From Streptomyces griseoviridis (GTDB lineage Bacteria; Actinomycetota; Actinomycetes; Streptomycetales; Streptomycetaceae): 64,000 nucleotides of DNA. A program made the position numbers and the translations under genes. The notes below the pieces were generated by a model that saw only the letters and a list, made by a program, of their open reading frames with translations, searched no databases and was not told where the DNA came from. The stretch is from assembly GCA_014649155.1 (NCBI GenBank), contig BMSM01000006.1, forward strand, positions 310,001 through 374,000. Reading direction: 5' to 3'. Shown piece by piece: positions 36,578 through 47,754 of this stretch (position 1 is the stretch's first letter; each line of letters begins with the position of its first letter).

Positions 36578-38122
36578 TTACGGGGAGGGGGTCCCGGCGG
36601 TGGGCGAGGGGGAGGCGCCGGGCTGGTTCTCCTTGGGGAGGTGGCGGCTGACCTCGGCCGTGGACAGGCCCAGCCCGCCCAGTTCGATCTCGTCCCACGC
36701 CTGGAGGCGGCGGCTGTCCCGGTCGAAGTAGAGGATCGACGCCTGGATCGGGTCGGGGTGCCCGCCCTCGACCGCGCGCAGGCCGCTGCCGCCCGTCGAG
36801 CCCTCGATCCGCAGCCGGGTGCCGTACTTCATGACCTCCATCTCCTCGTGGTGCACGTGCCCGGCCAGGACCAGCGGCACCGCGCCGTCCACCTCGCGGG
36901 CGGCGGACGGTTCGTGGGCGAGGGCGACGTCCACCGGGGTGCCCGCCGTGCTCTGGTCCCGCAGGGCGGAGGCGAGCCGGGCGCCGGCCAGTTCCTGGGA
37001 CGCCTCCGCGCCCGGCCGCGCGTCGCGGTCCGGGGTGAACTGCGGGTCGCCGATGCCCGCGAAGCGCAGGCCGGCCACGGTGCGGGCCTTGCCGTCGTCC
37101 AGTACGTGGACGTTCTCCATGCCCTCCAGGTGGCGCTGGGTCGCCGTCGAGTCGTGGTTGCCGCGGACCCAGACGTACGGGGCGCCGAGGTCCTCGATCG
37201 GGTCCAGGAAGCCGTTCTCCGCGGCCGTGCCGTGGTCCATCGTGTCGCCGGTGTCGACGATCACGTTCACCTCGTACTGCTCCACCAGCGAGGCGATGAT
37301 CTTCCAGCTCGCCGGGTTGAGGTGGATGTCGGAGACGTGCAGGACGCGGATCGTGCTGGGGTCCGGCTGGTAGGCGGGGAGCGTCGAGGTGGCGTCGTAG
37401 AGCTTGGTGACGTTCGTGACCAGGCGGGCCAGTTCCCGCTGGTAGACGTCGAACTCGGTGACGATCGAGCGCGCGTCGCCGACCAGGGAGGGGGCGGAGG
37501 AGAGCAGGCCGGAGAACTTCGGCTCCAGGACGGAGTCCGGCTTCCAGGTCGCGTACGCCGTGCCGCCGGAGGCGGCCAGGAGGGCCAGGGCGAGGCCGCC
37601 GGCGGCCAGGGCGCGGCGGGGGCAGCGGTAGACGGCGAGACCGAGCGCGGTGGCGCCGGAGACGACGGCGACGCCGGAGCGCACGGCCAGGTCGAGGGTG
37701 CCGCGCGCGACGTCGCCGGTCACCTCGTCCTGGAGGCCGGAGAGGCGTTCCGGGTGGTCGACCAGGGCCTGGGCGCGGCCGGGGTCGAGCTGGTCGACGT
37801 TGACGTCCAGGCGGACCGGGGCGACGTGGCTGTCCAGTTCCAGTGCGCCCAGCGGCGAGATGTTGATCTTGGTGCCGCCGGTGAGGGAGGGGCGCAGGGT
37901 CATCGTCGTGTTCATGGGGCCGACGGGGGCGCGGACGTCGCCGACGACCAGCAGGCCGAGCCACGCGCCGAGCAGCACGACGACGACCAGGCCCAGGGCG
38001 CGGGTCCAGGGGTGCGGCCCGGATATCAGTGCCACGGTCGGGGGCCGGCGGTGGGTGCGGGCGCGGGACGGGCGGCGGAGGCGGCGGACGGCGTGCCGGA
38101 CTGCGGTGGTGACGCGGGCCAT
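36578..38122 (-). CDS. Membrane metallophosphoesterase
   Basis: The 514-residue protein has a basic N terminus, a membrane helix (LGLVVVVLLGAWLGLLVVGD), an extracytoplasmic segment, two further helices near 150-190, and a C-terminal calcineurin-like phosphoesterase domain. Its metal ligands are in VLHVSDIHLN, IVDTGDTMDHG, VRGNHDS and LAGHVHHEE. The substrate is unknown; relatives act on nucleotides or lipids. The C-terminal tail is Pro/Ser/Thr-rich. ATG 38122 is preferred over ATG 38155. The gene diverges from the zincin gene. Confidence 0.85.
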   Translation of the reverse strand: MARVTTAVRHAVRRLRRPSRARTHRRPPTVALISGPHPWTRALGLVVVVLLGAWLGLLVVGDVRAPVGPMNTTMTLRPSLTGGTKINISPLGALELDSHVAPVRLDVNVDQLDPGRAQALVDHPERLSGLQDEVTGDVARGTLDLAVRSGVAVVSGATALGLAVYRCPRRALAAGGLALALLAASGGTAYATWKPDSVLEPKFSGLLSSAPSLVGDARSIVTEFDVYQRELARLVTNVTKLYDATSTLPAYQPDPSTIRVLHVSDIHLNPASWKIIASLVEQYEVNVIVDTGDTMDHGTAAENGFLDPIEDLGAPYVWVRGNHDSTATQRHLEGMENVHVLDDGKARTVAGLRFAGIGDPQFTPDRDARPGAEASQELAGARLASALRDQSTAGTPVDVALAHEPSAAREVDGAVPLVLAGHVHHEEMEVMKYGTRLRIEGSTGGSGLRAVEGGHPDPIQASILYFDRDSRRLQAWDEIELGGLGLSTAEVSRHLPKENQPGASPSPTAGTPSP

Positions 38123-38217
38123 TCGTCGCGTATGCCCATGTCGGCCGGGTGCCATGCGGGCGCGGCGGTGCCCGCGCGGCTGTGTCGTACGCGACAGCCG
38201 TACCGGACAATGGGCCT

Positions 38218-38568
38218 GTGCTGGAGATGACGCGCGAGGAGTTCGAGGAACTGGTCGCCGAGGCGCTGGACCGGATTCCGCCGGAGCTGACGCGGCTGAT
38301 GGACAACGTCGCGGTGTTCGTGGAGGACGAGCCGCCGGCGGACGATCCCGAGCTGCTCGGCCTCTACGAGGGGACGCCGCTGACCGAGCGGGGGGAGTGG
38401 TACGCGGGGGTGCTGCCGGACCGGATCACGGTCTACCGGGGGCCGACGCTGCGGATGTGCGAGACGCGGGAGGACGTGGTCGCGGAGACCGAGGTGACCG
38501 TCGTCCACGAGATCGCGCACCACTTCGGCATCGACGACGAGCGGCTGCACGCCCTCGGGTACGGGTGA
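38218..38568 (+). CDS. Small zincin-like metallopeptidase family protein
   Basis: The 116-residue protein carries VVHEIAHHFGIDDERL, an HExxHxxGxxD zinc site as in minimal MMP-like zincins. Ahead of it are FEELVAEALDRIPPELTRLMDNVAVFVED and YRGPTLRMC. GTG 38218 follows a GACAAT -10-like box by six bases, suggesting a leaderless message; ATG 38227 is an alternative. It is cytoplasmic by sequence. Homologues are widespread in actinobacteria with unknown substrates. Confidence 0.85.
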   Translation: MLEMTREEFEELVAEALDRIPPELTRLMDNVAVFVEDEPPADDPELLGLYEGTPLTERGEWYAGVLPDRITVYRGPTLRMCETREDVVAETEVTVVHEIAHHFGIDDERLHALGYG

Positions 38569-38660
38569 CGGACCCGGTCGGTACGGCGGGGGCGCGTGTC
38601 CTCCTGCGGGCGCCGGGAGTTGGGCACGTCGACTCCTTGACGCCCCGGAGGTGGCTGCCC

Positions 38661-39224
38661 GTGCGCCCCTTGTACGTACCCGTCCGTCTGGCGGCCGCGG
38701 TGGTGGCCGTCGCCGCCGCCGCAGGCTGCGTGAGCGTGGGCGAGGGTGAACCGGACGGGAGCGGCGGGCCCCCGCACTCCGCGGCGGAGCGCGGCGCCGA
38801 CGTGCCCGGCGGCGGCCCGGCGGCCCCGGGCGCGGGCACCGGGATCGGCGCGGCGGCGGGCGACGGCCGGCCCGGGCACGGCAAGGGCAAGCGCAAGGGC
38901 AAGGACCGGGACGGCAAGGACGGCGGGCGCGAGGACGGCAAGGGCGAGGACCGGGGGAAGCGCACGGAGGCCGGCGCGGAGCCGTCGGCGCCGGGCGGCG
39001 GCTCCGCCCCCGCGCGCGGCGAGCCGGGCGGCCCGCCGCCGCCGCGGACCGCCGATCCGGAGCCCAGCCGGACGGCCGAACCGGAGCCTGAGCCGACCAG
39101 GGAACCGCCGGCCCCCCCGACGCCGGAGCCGACCGTCGCCGAGCCGTCGTCCTCGGCGCACGAGCCGCCCGGCCCGCAGCTGGAGCAGCGGGAACCGGCG
39201 CCCCGGGCGGGCGTACCGGCCTGA
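38661..39224 (+). CDS. Low-complexity putative lipoprotein
   Basis: The 187-residue product has a signal peptide ending in a lipobox (VAVAAAAGC) followed by an extreme Gly/Pro/Lys/Glu-rich region, including GKGKRKGKDRDGKDGG and repeated PEPSRTAEPEPEPT. Such tails span the cell wall rather than fold. The GTG start has GGAGGTGG upstream. I recognise no functional domain. Confidence 0.6.
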   Translation: MRPLYVPVRLAAAVVAVAAAAGCVSVGEGEPDGSGGPPHSAAERGADVPGGGPAAPGAGTGIGAAAGDGRPGHGKGKRKGKDRDGKDGGREDGKGEDRGKRTEAGAEPSAPGGGSAPARGEPGGPPPPRTADPEPSRTAEPEPEPTREPPAPPTPEPTVAEPSSSAHEPPGPQLEQREPAPRAGVPA

Positions 39225-39467
39225 CCGCGCGGACGAAAGGGCTGGTCAGTGTGGGTGTGCGGGGCTCGGTTTGCCTTAGGGGGTGTGGGGTGCGTATGGT
39301 GGTAGATCGTTTGATCCCATTTGCCCGGCGCCAACGCAGAGCGCGCCGTGTGGCGCGTACTCTCTCCCTTGCCGTGGTGGACCGCATTGAGGCGGTCGTA
39401 TTGCGAATCGCGAATCACGGAGTTGACGGGCGCGTGCCGACGAGACTCCGGAAGGTTTCGCATTCGC

Positions 39468-41711
<2,244 letters not shown>

Positions 41712-41736
41712 CCCCGCCCGCAGCGCCTGAGTGAAC

Positions 41737-41773
41737 GCCGTGGCCCCCACCGACACCGGTGGGGGCCACGGCG
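41737..41773 (+). terminator. Terminator of the DEAD-box helicase gene
   Basis: cgccgtggcccccacc / ggtgggggccacggcg is a perfect 16-base stem followed by TTT. Confidence 0.92.
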
Positions 41774-41839
41774 TTTCGTACGCGTGTCCCGTCTCCCTGT
41801 GGGGCATGTCACCCTCGATGGCTGGGAATCGCTGGGGAC

Positions 41840-43396
41840 ATGACAGATGACGCCAGAGCGAACGGCCCGGCCGGCCCGACCGCACCGCAGTCCGACGAGG
41901 AACGGCTGGCTCAGCTCGGCTACACCCAGGTCCTGGCCCGGCGCATGTCGGCGTTCTCCAACTACGCGGTCTCCTTCACGATCATCTCGGTCCTCTCCGG
42001 CTGCCTGACCCTCTACCTCTTCGGCATGAACACCGGCGGCCCCGCCGTCATCACCTGGGGCTGGGTCGGCGTCGGTCTGATGACCCTGCTCGTGGGCCTG
42101 GCGATGGCCGAGATCTGCTCGGCGTACCCGACCTCGGCGGGGCTGTACTTCTGGGCCCACCGCCTCGCGCCCCCGCGCTCGGCCGCCGCCTGGGCGTGGT
42201 TCACCGGCTGGTTCAACGTGCTCGGCCAGGTCGCGGTGACCGCGGGCATCGACTTCGGCGCGGCCTCGTTCCTCGGGGCGTACCTCAACCTCCAGTTCGG
42301 CTTCGGGGTCACCCCCGGCCGCACGATGCTCCTCTTCGCCGCCATCCTGATCCTGCACGGCCTGCTGAACACCTTCGGCGTCCGGGTCGTCGGCCTGCTC
42401 AACAGCGTCAGCGTGTGGTGGCACGTGGCCGGCGTGGCGGTGATCGTCGGCGCGCTCACCTTCACCCCGGACCGCCATCGGCCGGCGTCCTTCGTCTTCG
42501 GCGAGTTCGTCAACAACACCGGCTGGAGCAGCGGCCCGTACGTCGTCCTCCTCGGCCTGCTGATGGCCCAGTACACCTTCACCGGCTACGACGCCTCCGC
42601 CCACATGACGGAGGAGACCCGGGACGCGGCCACCGCCGGCCCCAAGGGCATCGTCCGCTCCATCTGGACGTCCTGGATCGCGGGCTTCGTCCTCCTCCTC
42701 GGCTTCACCTTCGCCATCCAGTCCTACGAGGGCGCCCTGACCTCCCCGACCGGCGTGCCGCCCGCGCAGATCCTCCTCGACGCCCTCGGCGCCACGGCGG
42801 GCGAACTGCTCCTCCTGGTCGTCATCGGGGCGCAGTTGTTCTGCGGGATGGCCTCGGTGACGGCCAACAGCCGCATGATCTACGCCTTCTCCCGGGACGG
42901 CGCGCTGCCCTTCTCGTCCGTGTGGCACACCGTCAGCCCCCGCACCCGGACCCCGGTGGCGGCCGTCTGGCTCGCCGCGCTGGCGGCCCTCGCGCTCGGC
43001 CTGCCGTACCTGATCAACGTCACGGCGTACGCGGCGGTGACCTCGATCGCCGTCATCGGCCTCTACATCGCCTACGTCGTCCCGACCCTGCTGCGGGTGC
43101 GCAAGGGCGCCGCCTTCGAGCGGGGGCCGTGGCACCTGGGGCGCTGGTCGCGGGCGGTCGGCGTGGCGGCGGTGGCCTGGGTCGCCGTCATCACGGTCCT
43201 CTTCATGCTGCCCCAGGTCTCCCCGGTCACCTGGGAGACCTTCAACTACGCCCCGGTCGCCGTCCTGGTCGTCCTCGGCTTCGCGGCGACCTGGTGGCTG
43301 GCCTCGGCCCGCCACTGGTTCCTCAACCCGGCCCACCCCCGCACCCGGGCCAGGACAGCGGCCCACGCCGGCGCCCCCGAGCCGGTCGATCCCTGA
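41840..43396 (+). CDS. APC-family amino acid permease
   Basis: The 518-residue membrane protein has twelve predicted helices. The first carries FSNYAVSFTIISVLSGCLTLY, and the family motif AEICSAYPTSAGLYFWAHRLAP follows. GYDASAHMTEETRDAATAGPKGI is typical of the amino acid/choline (GABA permease-like) branch. It likely imports GABA, a polyamine-derived or related amino acid. It has its own leader after a terminator and ends about 100 bases before tRNA-Lys. Confidence 0.93.
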   Translation: MTDDARANGPAGPTAPQSDEERLAQLGYTQVLARRMSAFSNYAVSFTIISVLSGCLTLYLFGMNTGGPAVITWGWVGVGLMTLLVGLAMAEICSAYPTSAGLYFWAHRLAPPRSAAAWAWFTGWFNVLGQVAVTAGIDFGAASFLGAYLNLQFGFGVTPGRTMLLFAAILILHGLLNTFGVRVVGLLNSVSVWWHVAGVAVIVGALTFTPDRHRPASFVFGEFVNNTGWSSGPYVVLLGLLMAQYTFTGYDASAHMTEETRDAATAGPKGIVRSIWTSWIAGFVLLLGFTFAIQSYEGALTSPTGVPPAQILLDALGATAGELLLLVVIGAQLFCGMASVTANSRMIYAFSRDGALPFSSVWHTVSPRTRTPVAAVWLAALAALALGLPYLINVTAYAAVTSIAVIGLYIAYVVPTLLRVRKGAAFERGPWHLGRWSRAVGVAAVAWVAVITVLFMLPQVSPVTWETFNYAPVAVLVVLGFAATWWLASARHWFLNPAHPRTRARTAAHAGAPEPVDP

Positions 43397-43495
43397 CAAC
43401 TCCCCCCGCGGCAGGCCCCCGACGCGGCCGTGTCCCCGATACCCGATCGGTTCCACGGCCACGTGGGGCTATGCTCGTGGGGGCGACATCGCCCT

Positions 43496-43568
43496 GGGCC
43501 CTTAGCTCAATTGGCAGAGCAGTGGACTTTTAATCCATTGGTTGTGGGTTCGAGTCCCACAGGGCCTA
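43496..43568 (+). tRNA. tRNA-Lys (anticodon TTT)
   Basis: GGGCCCT pairs with AGGGCCT (one G-U at the end). The anticodon loop CTTTTAA gives TTT and the T arm has GTTCGAGTC. CCA is not encoded. Confidence 0.94.
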
Positions 43569-44056
43569 CCGCGCGACCCCTGGTCAGAAGCTGTCCGACC
43601 GGGGGTCGAAGTCTGTCCGAGGCCCTGCGCGCCCCGCTGCTCCTCCCCGCCGGACTCGCCCCCGCTGCTCCTCCCCCGGACTGGGAGGGGCGTCGCCGCT
43701 GGGGGGTGCCGCCCACGGCGACGCGGCCAAGGAGCTCCTCCGGAAGGCTCGCTCCTTCTCGGGGGCGGGGCGCCTCGGGGGGCGGGGCGCCTCGGGGTGA
43801 CGGGTCTCGTGTCTCGGGTCGAGCGAATAGCTGTGTTCGCCGGATCAGGTTTAGGCGGAACGCGCTCGCAGGTTTTCTGCCTCAATAAATGAGGCGGGAT
43901 TTTCCCTCGCGCGTCGGGGGGCGGGGCGTGCTACTGTCGTTCTCAGTTGCAGTTGTGGTTCCCAAACTTTCCGGTTTTTCCGGATGGGGTGATCATCGCG
44001 GCGACACGGTGTCCGCACGGTGCGGTCCCGATGCACTGCCCCAAAGGAGAAATAAC
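43569..44056 (+). promoter_or_regulatory. Region between tRNA-Lys and csp, including a cold-shock leader
   Basis: The first 300 bases are GC-rich with repeated words (ggggcgcctcgggg) and no gene. A stem gcctca-ataaa-tgaggc at 43879-43895 may end tRNA-Lys transcription. A TACTGT -10 box at 43932-43937 predicts a start near 43945. That gives a 110-base 5' leader beginning GTTGCAGTT and holding an oligo-T stretch (ccggtttttccgg), in keeping with structured cold-shock mRNA leaders. Confidence 0.55.
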
Positions 44057-44260
44057 ATGGCTGCTGGTACCGTGAAGTGGTTCAACGCGGAAAAGGGCTT
44101 CGGCTTCATCGAGCAGGACGGTGGCGGCCCGGACGTGTTCGCGCACTACTCGAACATCTCCGCCCAGGGCTTCCGCGAGCTGCTCGAGGGCCAGAAGGTC
44201 AACTTCGACATCGCGCAGGGCCAGAAGGGCCCGACGGCCGAGAACATCGTTCTCGTCTGA
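44057..44260 (+). CDS. Cold-shock domain protein (CspA-like)
   Basis: The 67-residue single cold-shock domain reads [20 protein letters not shown], with RNP1 KGFGFIE (13-19) and RNP2 VFAHYS (27-32). It is an RNA chaperone that binds single-stranded nucleic acid. An AAAGGAGA site precedes the ATG. A DEAD-box helicase gene follows after a terminator. Such pairs are typical cold-shock RNA-remodelling partners. Confidence 0.96.
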   Translation: MAAGTVKWFNAEKGFGFIEQDGGGPDVFAHYSNISAQGFRELLEGQKVNFDIAQGQKGPTAENIVLV

Positions 44261-44277
44261 TCTGACGCGTACTTCGT

Positions 44278-44315
44278 AGCTGGGGCCCGCATCCTTCGGG
44301 GTGCGGGCCCCAGCT
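44278..44315 (+). terminator. Terminator of the csp gene
   Basis: agctggggcccgca / tgcgggccccagct is a perfect 14-base stem with a 10-base loop, 18 bases after the stop. It may leak to allow read-through into the helicase gene. Confidence 0.85.
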
Positions 44316-44529
44316 GCTTGCGTTTTCGGGGCTGCGGGGACCGCAGGATCGCGTCTCCGCGCCACTCTTTTCTTCAGCGTCCGTGCTTGCTGTGTGCCAC
44401 GCCTCATTTCCCGTCGTGGTGCCCGCCGGTCGCTTTCGCTTTTGTATTCCATCGGCCCAGTCCGGCGATTTCATGCGGCTCATCGCTGCGGGAATTCCTT
44501 GATATGTGCCGCATCGAGGAAGGTTCCGC

Positions 44530-45996
44530 ATGAACCGCACACGTACGAACGACCGTTACGCCCGCACCCGGAGTGCCGCCGGTACCGGCGGGTCCTGGCG
44601 GGGCGGTGGCCGGCCCGCCGCCGCCCGGGGCCGTCGGCCCGCCGCCGTCCAGGGCGAGTTCGCCCTCCCCACGACGGTCACCCCCGCGCTGCCCGCCGTG
44701 GCGGCCTTCGCCGACCTCGGCATGCCCGGGGAACTGCTGGCCGCGCTCGGCACGGAGGGCGTCACCGTCCCCTTCCCCATCCAGGCCGCGACCCTGCCGA
44801 ACTCCCTGGCCGGCCGGGACGTCCTCGGCCGGGGCCGCACCGGCTCCGGCAAGACCCTCGCCTTCGGGCTGGCGCTGCTGGCCCGTACGGCCGGACAGCG
44901 CGCCGAGGCCAGGCAGCCGCTCGGGCTGATCCTCGTACCCACCCGGGAACTGGCGCAGCAGGTCACCGACGCGCTCACCCCGTACGCCCGTGCCGTGCGG
45001 CTGCGGCTGGTCACGGTGGTGGGCGGGATGTCGATCGGCCGGCAGGCCTCCGCGCTGCGCGGCGGCGCGGAGATCGTCGTCGCCACCCCGGGACGGCTCA
45101 AGGACCTCATCGACCGCGGCGACTGCCGGCTCGACCAGGTCGCCGTCACCGTGCTGGACGAGGCCGACCAGATGGCCGACATGGGCTTCATGCCGCAGGT
45201 CACCGCCCTGCTCGACCAGGTGCGCCCCGAGGGCCAGCGGATGCTGTTCTCCGCCACCCTCGACCGCAACGTCGACCTGCTCGTGCGCCGCTACCTCAGC
45301 GACCCGGTCGTGCACTCCGTCGACCCCTCGGCCGGTGCCGTCACCACGATGGAGCACCACGTGCTGCACGTCCACGGCGCCGACAAGCACTCGGCCACCA
45401 CCGAGATCGCCGCCCGCGACGGCCGCGTGATCATGTTCCTCGACACCAAGCACGCCGTCGACCGCCTCACCGACCACCTGCTCAACAGCGGCGTGCGGGC
45501 CGCCGCCCTGCACGGCGGGAAGTCGCAGCCGCAGCGGACCCGGACACTGACCCAGTTCAAGTCCGGTCACGTCAACGTGCTGGTCGCGACCAACGTCGCC
45601 GCGCGCGGCATCCACGTCGACCACCTCGACCTCGTCGTCAACGTCGACCCGCCGACCGACCACAAGGACTACCTCCACCGCGGCGGCCGGACCGCCCGCG
45701 CCGGCGAGTCCGGCAGCGTCGTCACCCTGGTCACCCCCAACCAGCGCCGCGACATGACCCGCCTCATGGCGGCGGCCGGCATCGTCCCGCAGACCACCCA
45801 GGTCCGGGCCGGTGACGCCGAACTGCACCGCATCACCGGGGCCCAGGCCCCGTCCGGCGTCCCGGTCGTCATCGCCGCGCCGGTGGTCGAACGCCCCAAG
45901 AAGCGCGCCGGCACCTCGCGCGGCCGGCGCCGCCGCCCCGCCTCGGCGGCCGGCCGCGGGCCCGTACGGCAGTCCTCCTCCGGTGCGGCGGCGTAG
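44530..45996 (+). CDS. DEAD-box RNA helicase, cold-shock module
   Basis: The 488-residue helicase has an Arg/Gly-rich N-terminal 40 residues, the Q-motif FPIQAATLP, Walker A GRGRTGSGKT (100-109), DEAD at 210-213, SAT, VATNVAARGIHVDH and HRGGRTARAG. It is clearly a paralogue of the helicase 5 kb upstream but has only a short basic tail (RGRRRRPASAAGRG) instead of the RDDRGG repeats. ATG 44530 follows GAGGAAGG. Downstream genes for CBS and SCO5918-like proteins follow closely, so an operon is likely. Confidence 0.93.
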   Translation: MNRTRTNDRYARTRSAAGTGGSWRGGGRPAAARGRRPAAVQGEFALPTTVTPALPAVAAFADLGMPGELLAALGTEGVTVPFPIQAATLPNSLAGRDVLGRGRTGSGKTLAFGLALLARTAGQRAEARQPLGLILVPTRELAQQVTDALTPYARAVRLRLVTVVGGMSIGRQASALRGGAEIVVATPGRLKDLIDRGDCRLDQVAVTVLDEADQMADMGFMPQVTALLDQVRPEGQRMLFSATLDRNVDLLVRRYLSDPVVHSVDPSAGAVTTMEHHVLHVHGADKHSATTEIAARDGRVIMFLDTKHAVDRLTDHLLNSGVRAAALHGGKSQPQRTRTLTQFKSGHVNVLVATNVAARGIHVDHLDLVVNVDPPTDHKDYLHRGGRTARAGESGSVVTLVTPNQRRDMTRLMAAAGIVPQTTQVRAGDAELHRITGAQAPSGVPVVIAAPVVERPKKRAGTSRGRRRRPASAAGRGPVRQSSSGAAA

Positions 45997-46053
45997 CGCC
46001 CGCGTGCCAGTGACCCGACAGGCCGCCGCCCCGACGCCCGCAGGAGGCACCCC

Positions 46054-46329
46054 ATGACGCCGTCACCGACGCCACCGACGCAGCCCCGGACCCGCGGGGC
46101 GGACCCGGCCGGGCCGCGGGTCTGGCTCACCATGACCGTCGAGGTGGCGCTCTCCGTCATGGCCGCCGCCCGCGCCGCCCACCTCGTCGTCTGCGACGAG
46201 GACGGCCTCCGCGTCGGCCTGGTCACCCGGGCCCGGCTCACGGCCGTCCGGGACGGCGCCGGCTACACGGACCGCGTCCGGCTGAGCGATCTCACCGACG
46301 GCCACGGCCCCTTCGTCCTCTCCCGCTGA
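46054..46329 (+). CDS. Small single-CBS-like protein
   Basis: The 91-residue protein has MTVEVALSVMAAARAAHLVVCDEDGLRVGLVTRARL, the repeat pattern of one CBS motif, plus a disordered N terminus. One motif alone would need to dimerise to form an adenosyl-binding Bateman module. A GGAGG site lies seven bases before the ATG. It follows the cold-shock helicase by 57 bases and belongs to the same module. Confidence 0.75.
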   Translation: MTPSPTPPTQPRTRGADPAGPRVWLTMTVEVALSVMAAARAAHLVVCDEDGLRVGLVTRARLTAVRDGAGYTDRVRLSDLTDGHGPFVLSR

Positions 46330-46359
46330 ACCGTCTTCCCCCTCTCCCTGTGAGGCGTC

Positions 46360-46677
46360 ATGCGCTGTGTCATCGCCCGTTTCCCGTTCGAACTGACCAA
46401 GAGCGGCGTGCTGGAAACGATGAAGGGCGTCAAGCCCGAGCCGGTCACCGGTGAGTCCGTGATCATCGGACGGCGGCACTACCCCGTCAAGCAGGTCGGC
46501 CAGGTCCTCACCCGTCAGGACCGCCGCGACTTCAGCGCCGCCGAAGTGGTCCGCGCCATGGTCCGGCTCGGCTTCACCTGCCGCACCGCCCTCCCCGCGG
46601 CGGAGCCCGCGCCCGCGCCTGCCCAGAGCCCGCTCCAGCGGGCCTCCCTGCTGCTCGGCGCGCCCCTGCCCGCCTGA
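46360..46677 (+). CDS. SCO5918-like family small protein
   Basis: The 105-residue protein starts MRCVIARFPFELTKSGVLETMKGVKPEPVTGESVIIGRRHYPVKQVGQVLTRQDRRDFSA (shown up to the key block only: RRHYPVKQVGQVLTRQDRRD). I recall this family as conserved next to csp and DEAD-helicase genes in Streptomyces (SCO5918 type). It is small, basic and of unknown function, possibly RNA-associated (inference). GTGAGG precedes the ATG, and a terminator follows. Confidence 0.75.
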   Translation: MRCVIARFPFELTKSGVLETMKGVKPEPVTGESVIIGRRHYPVKQVGQVLTRQDRRDFSAAEVVRAMVRLGFTCRTALPAAEPAPAPAQSPLQRASLLLGAPLPA

Positions 46678-46708
46678 CCGACCCCGCCGGCACCGCCGGA
46701 CGACCACC

Positions 46709-46749
46709 ACGAGGACCCCGCCCGGCACCCCGCCGGGCGGGGTCCTCGT
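46709..46749 (+). terminator. Terminator of the cold-shock helicase operon
   Basis: acgaggaccccgcccggc / gccgggcggggtcctcgt is an 18-base perfect stem with a five-base loop. Confidence 0.9.
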
Positions 46750-47341
46750 CGTCGTAGATCCGCGGATACGGATACCTCATCGCCGCGTGCGCCAAAATCT
46801 GTGATCGCCGCAGTAGACATTTGGTTCCGCAGTCTCTATCGTTTCTCTTGTAGCCGAGATCAAGTGAAGCCCGGCAGACACGAACTGCCGGGCAGCAGTA
46901 CCCCGCATGACGGTGCGGCCGTGGAGTCTCGAAGCCAGGGTTGTCGTACGACGGTGACGAGGCTGACGGCCGGACCGGGTGGCCCGAGGTGATGAGGGGC
47001 CGCCGTCGGCAGGACCACGTGAAAGAGAACGGTTCGGAGGAAGAAACGGAGGAGTCGAGCGCCATCAGGATCGCCTGGGCCGCATGCATGAGCCCGGGTA
47101 CCGCAGGACATCGATAGGCAGGTGGTCTCCGGTCACGCATCCGCGATCCCCGCACCCCCGTCGCAGTACCGGGCGGCCGTGCGGACACAGAAGGCCGGCG
47201 CCTCGACAGGGCCGGTAGATGGTGTTGCAGTTCCTTCGGGGCCTTGGTGCCGCACGGCACCAAGGCCCCTCGACGCGTGCGTTTCCCCGGTCCTCCAGTT
47301 CCCCGTGTCCCGACCCGAGCCCCTGGTCCCAGAGAGGTGAG
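46750..47341 (+). promoter_or_regulatory. 590-base structured leader before the MerR-type gene
   Basis: No credible gene is present. An AT-richer patch (46795-46860) could hold a promoter. A nine-base hairpin gcccggcag/ctgccgggc lies at 46869-46893. A perfect 14-base hairpin ggggccttggtgcc/ggcaccaaggcccc lies at 47238-47269, right behind a GTTGCAGTT word (47224-47232) that also occurs at the start of the csp leader. A small frame MRGRRRQDHVKENGSEEETE... near 46991-47116 has no supporting signal. Confidence 0.5.
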
Positions 47342-47680
47342 ATGACAGCAGACGAGTCGCTGGGCCGTCTCGACGACGACGACTACCCCGCCTACACGAT
47401 GGGCCGGGCCGCCGAGATGCTCGGCACCACCCCCGGTTTCCTCCGCGCCCTCGGCGACGCCCGGCTGATCACGCCGCTGCGCTCCGAGGGCGGTCACCGC
47501 CGCTACTCCCGCTACCAGCTGCGCATCGCGGCCCGCGCCCGCGAACTGGTCGACCAGGGCACCCCGATCGAGGCCGCGTGCCGGATCATCGTCCTGGAGG
47601 ACCAGTTGGAGGAGGCCCGCCGGATGAACGACGAGTACCGCCGGACCTACGGGGCGTCCAGCCCGACCCCGGCGATGTGA
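47342..47680 (+). CDS. MerR-type helix-turn-helix regulator
   Basis: The 112-residue protein reads YTMGRAAEMLGTTPGFLRALGDARLITPLRSEGGHRRYSRYQLRIAARARELVDQG, a winged helix with the GGHRRY wing. A 30-residue coiled coil (CRIIVLEDQLEEARRMNDEYR) can dimerise. Its acidic N terminus (DESLGRLDDDDYP) is unusual. AGAGGTGAG precedes the ATG. Its position after the csp/helicase module suggests it controls it (inference). Confidence 0.85.
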   Translation: MTADESLGRLDDDDYPAYTMGRAAEMLGTTPGFLRALGDARLITPLRSEGGHRRYSRYQLRIAARARELVDQGTPIEAACRIIVLEDQLEEARRMNDEYRRTYGASSPTPAM

Positions 47681-47754
47681 GGCGGACGGGCCGGCCGGCA
47701 CCGCTCCCGTAGCGTTGCCCTGCCCGCCCGACCCGCCTCCCCTGGAGCCCGCCC

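Noticed and set aside
46801..47116. Small plus-strand frames upstream of the MerR-type gene
   Set aside because: No ribosome binding site or recognisable sequence; the interval fits a structured leader better.
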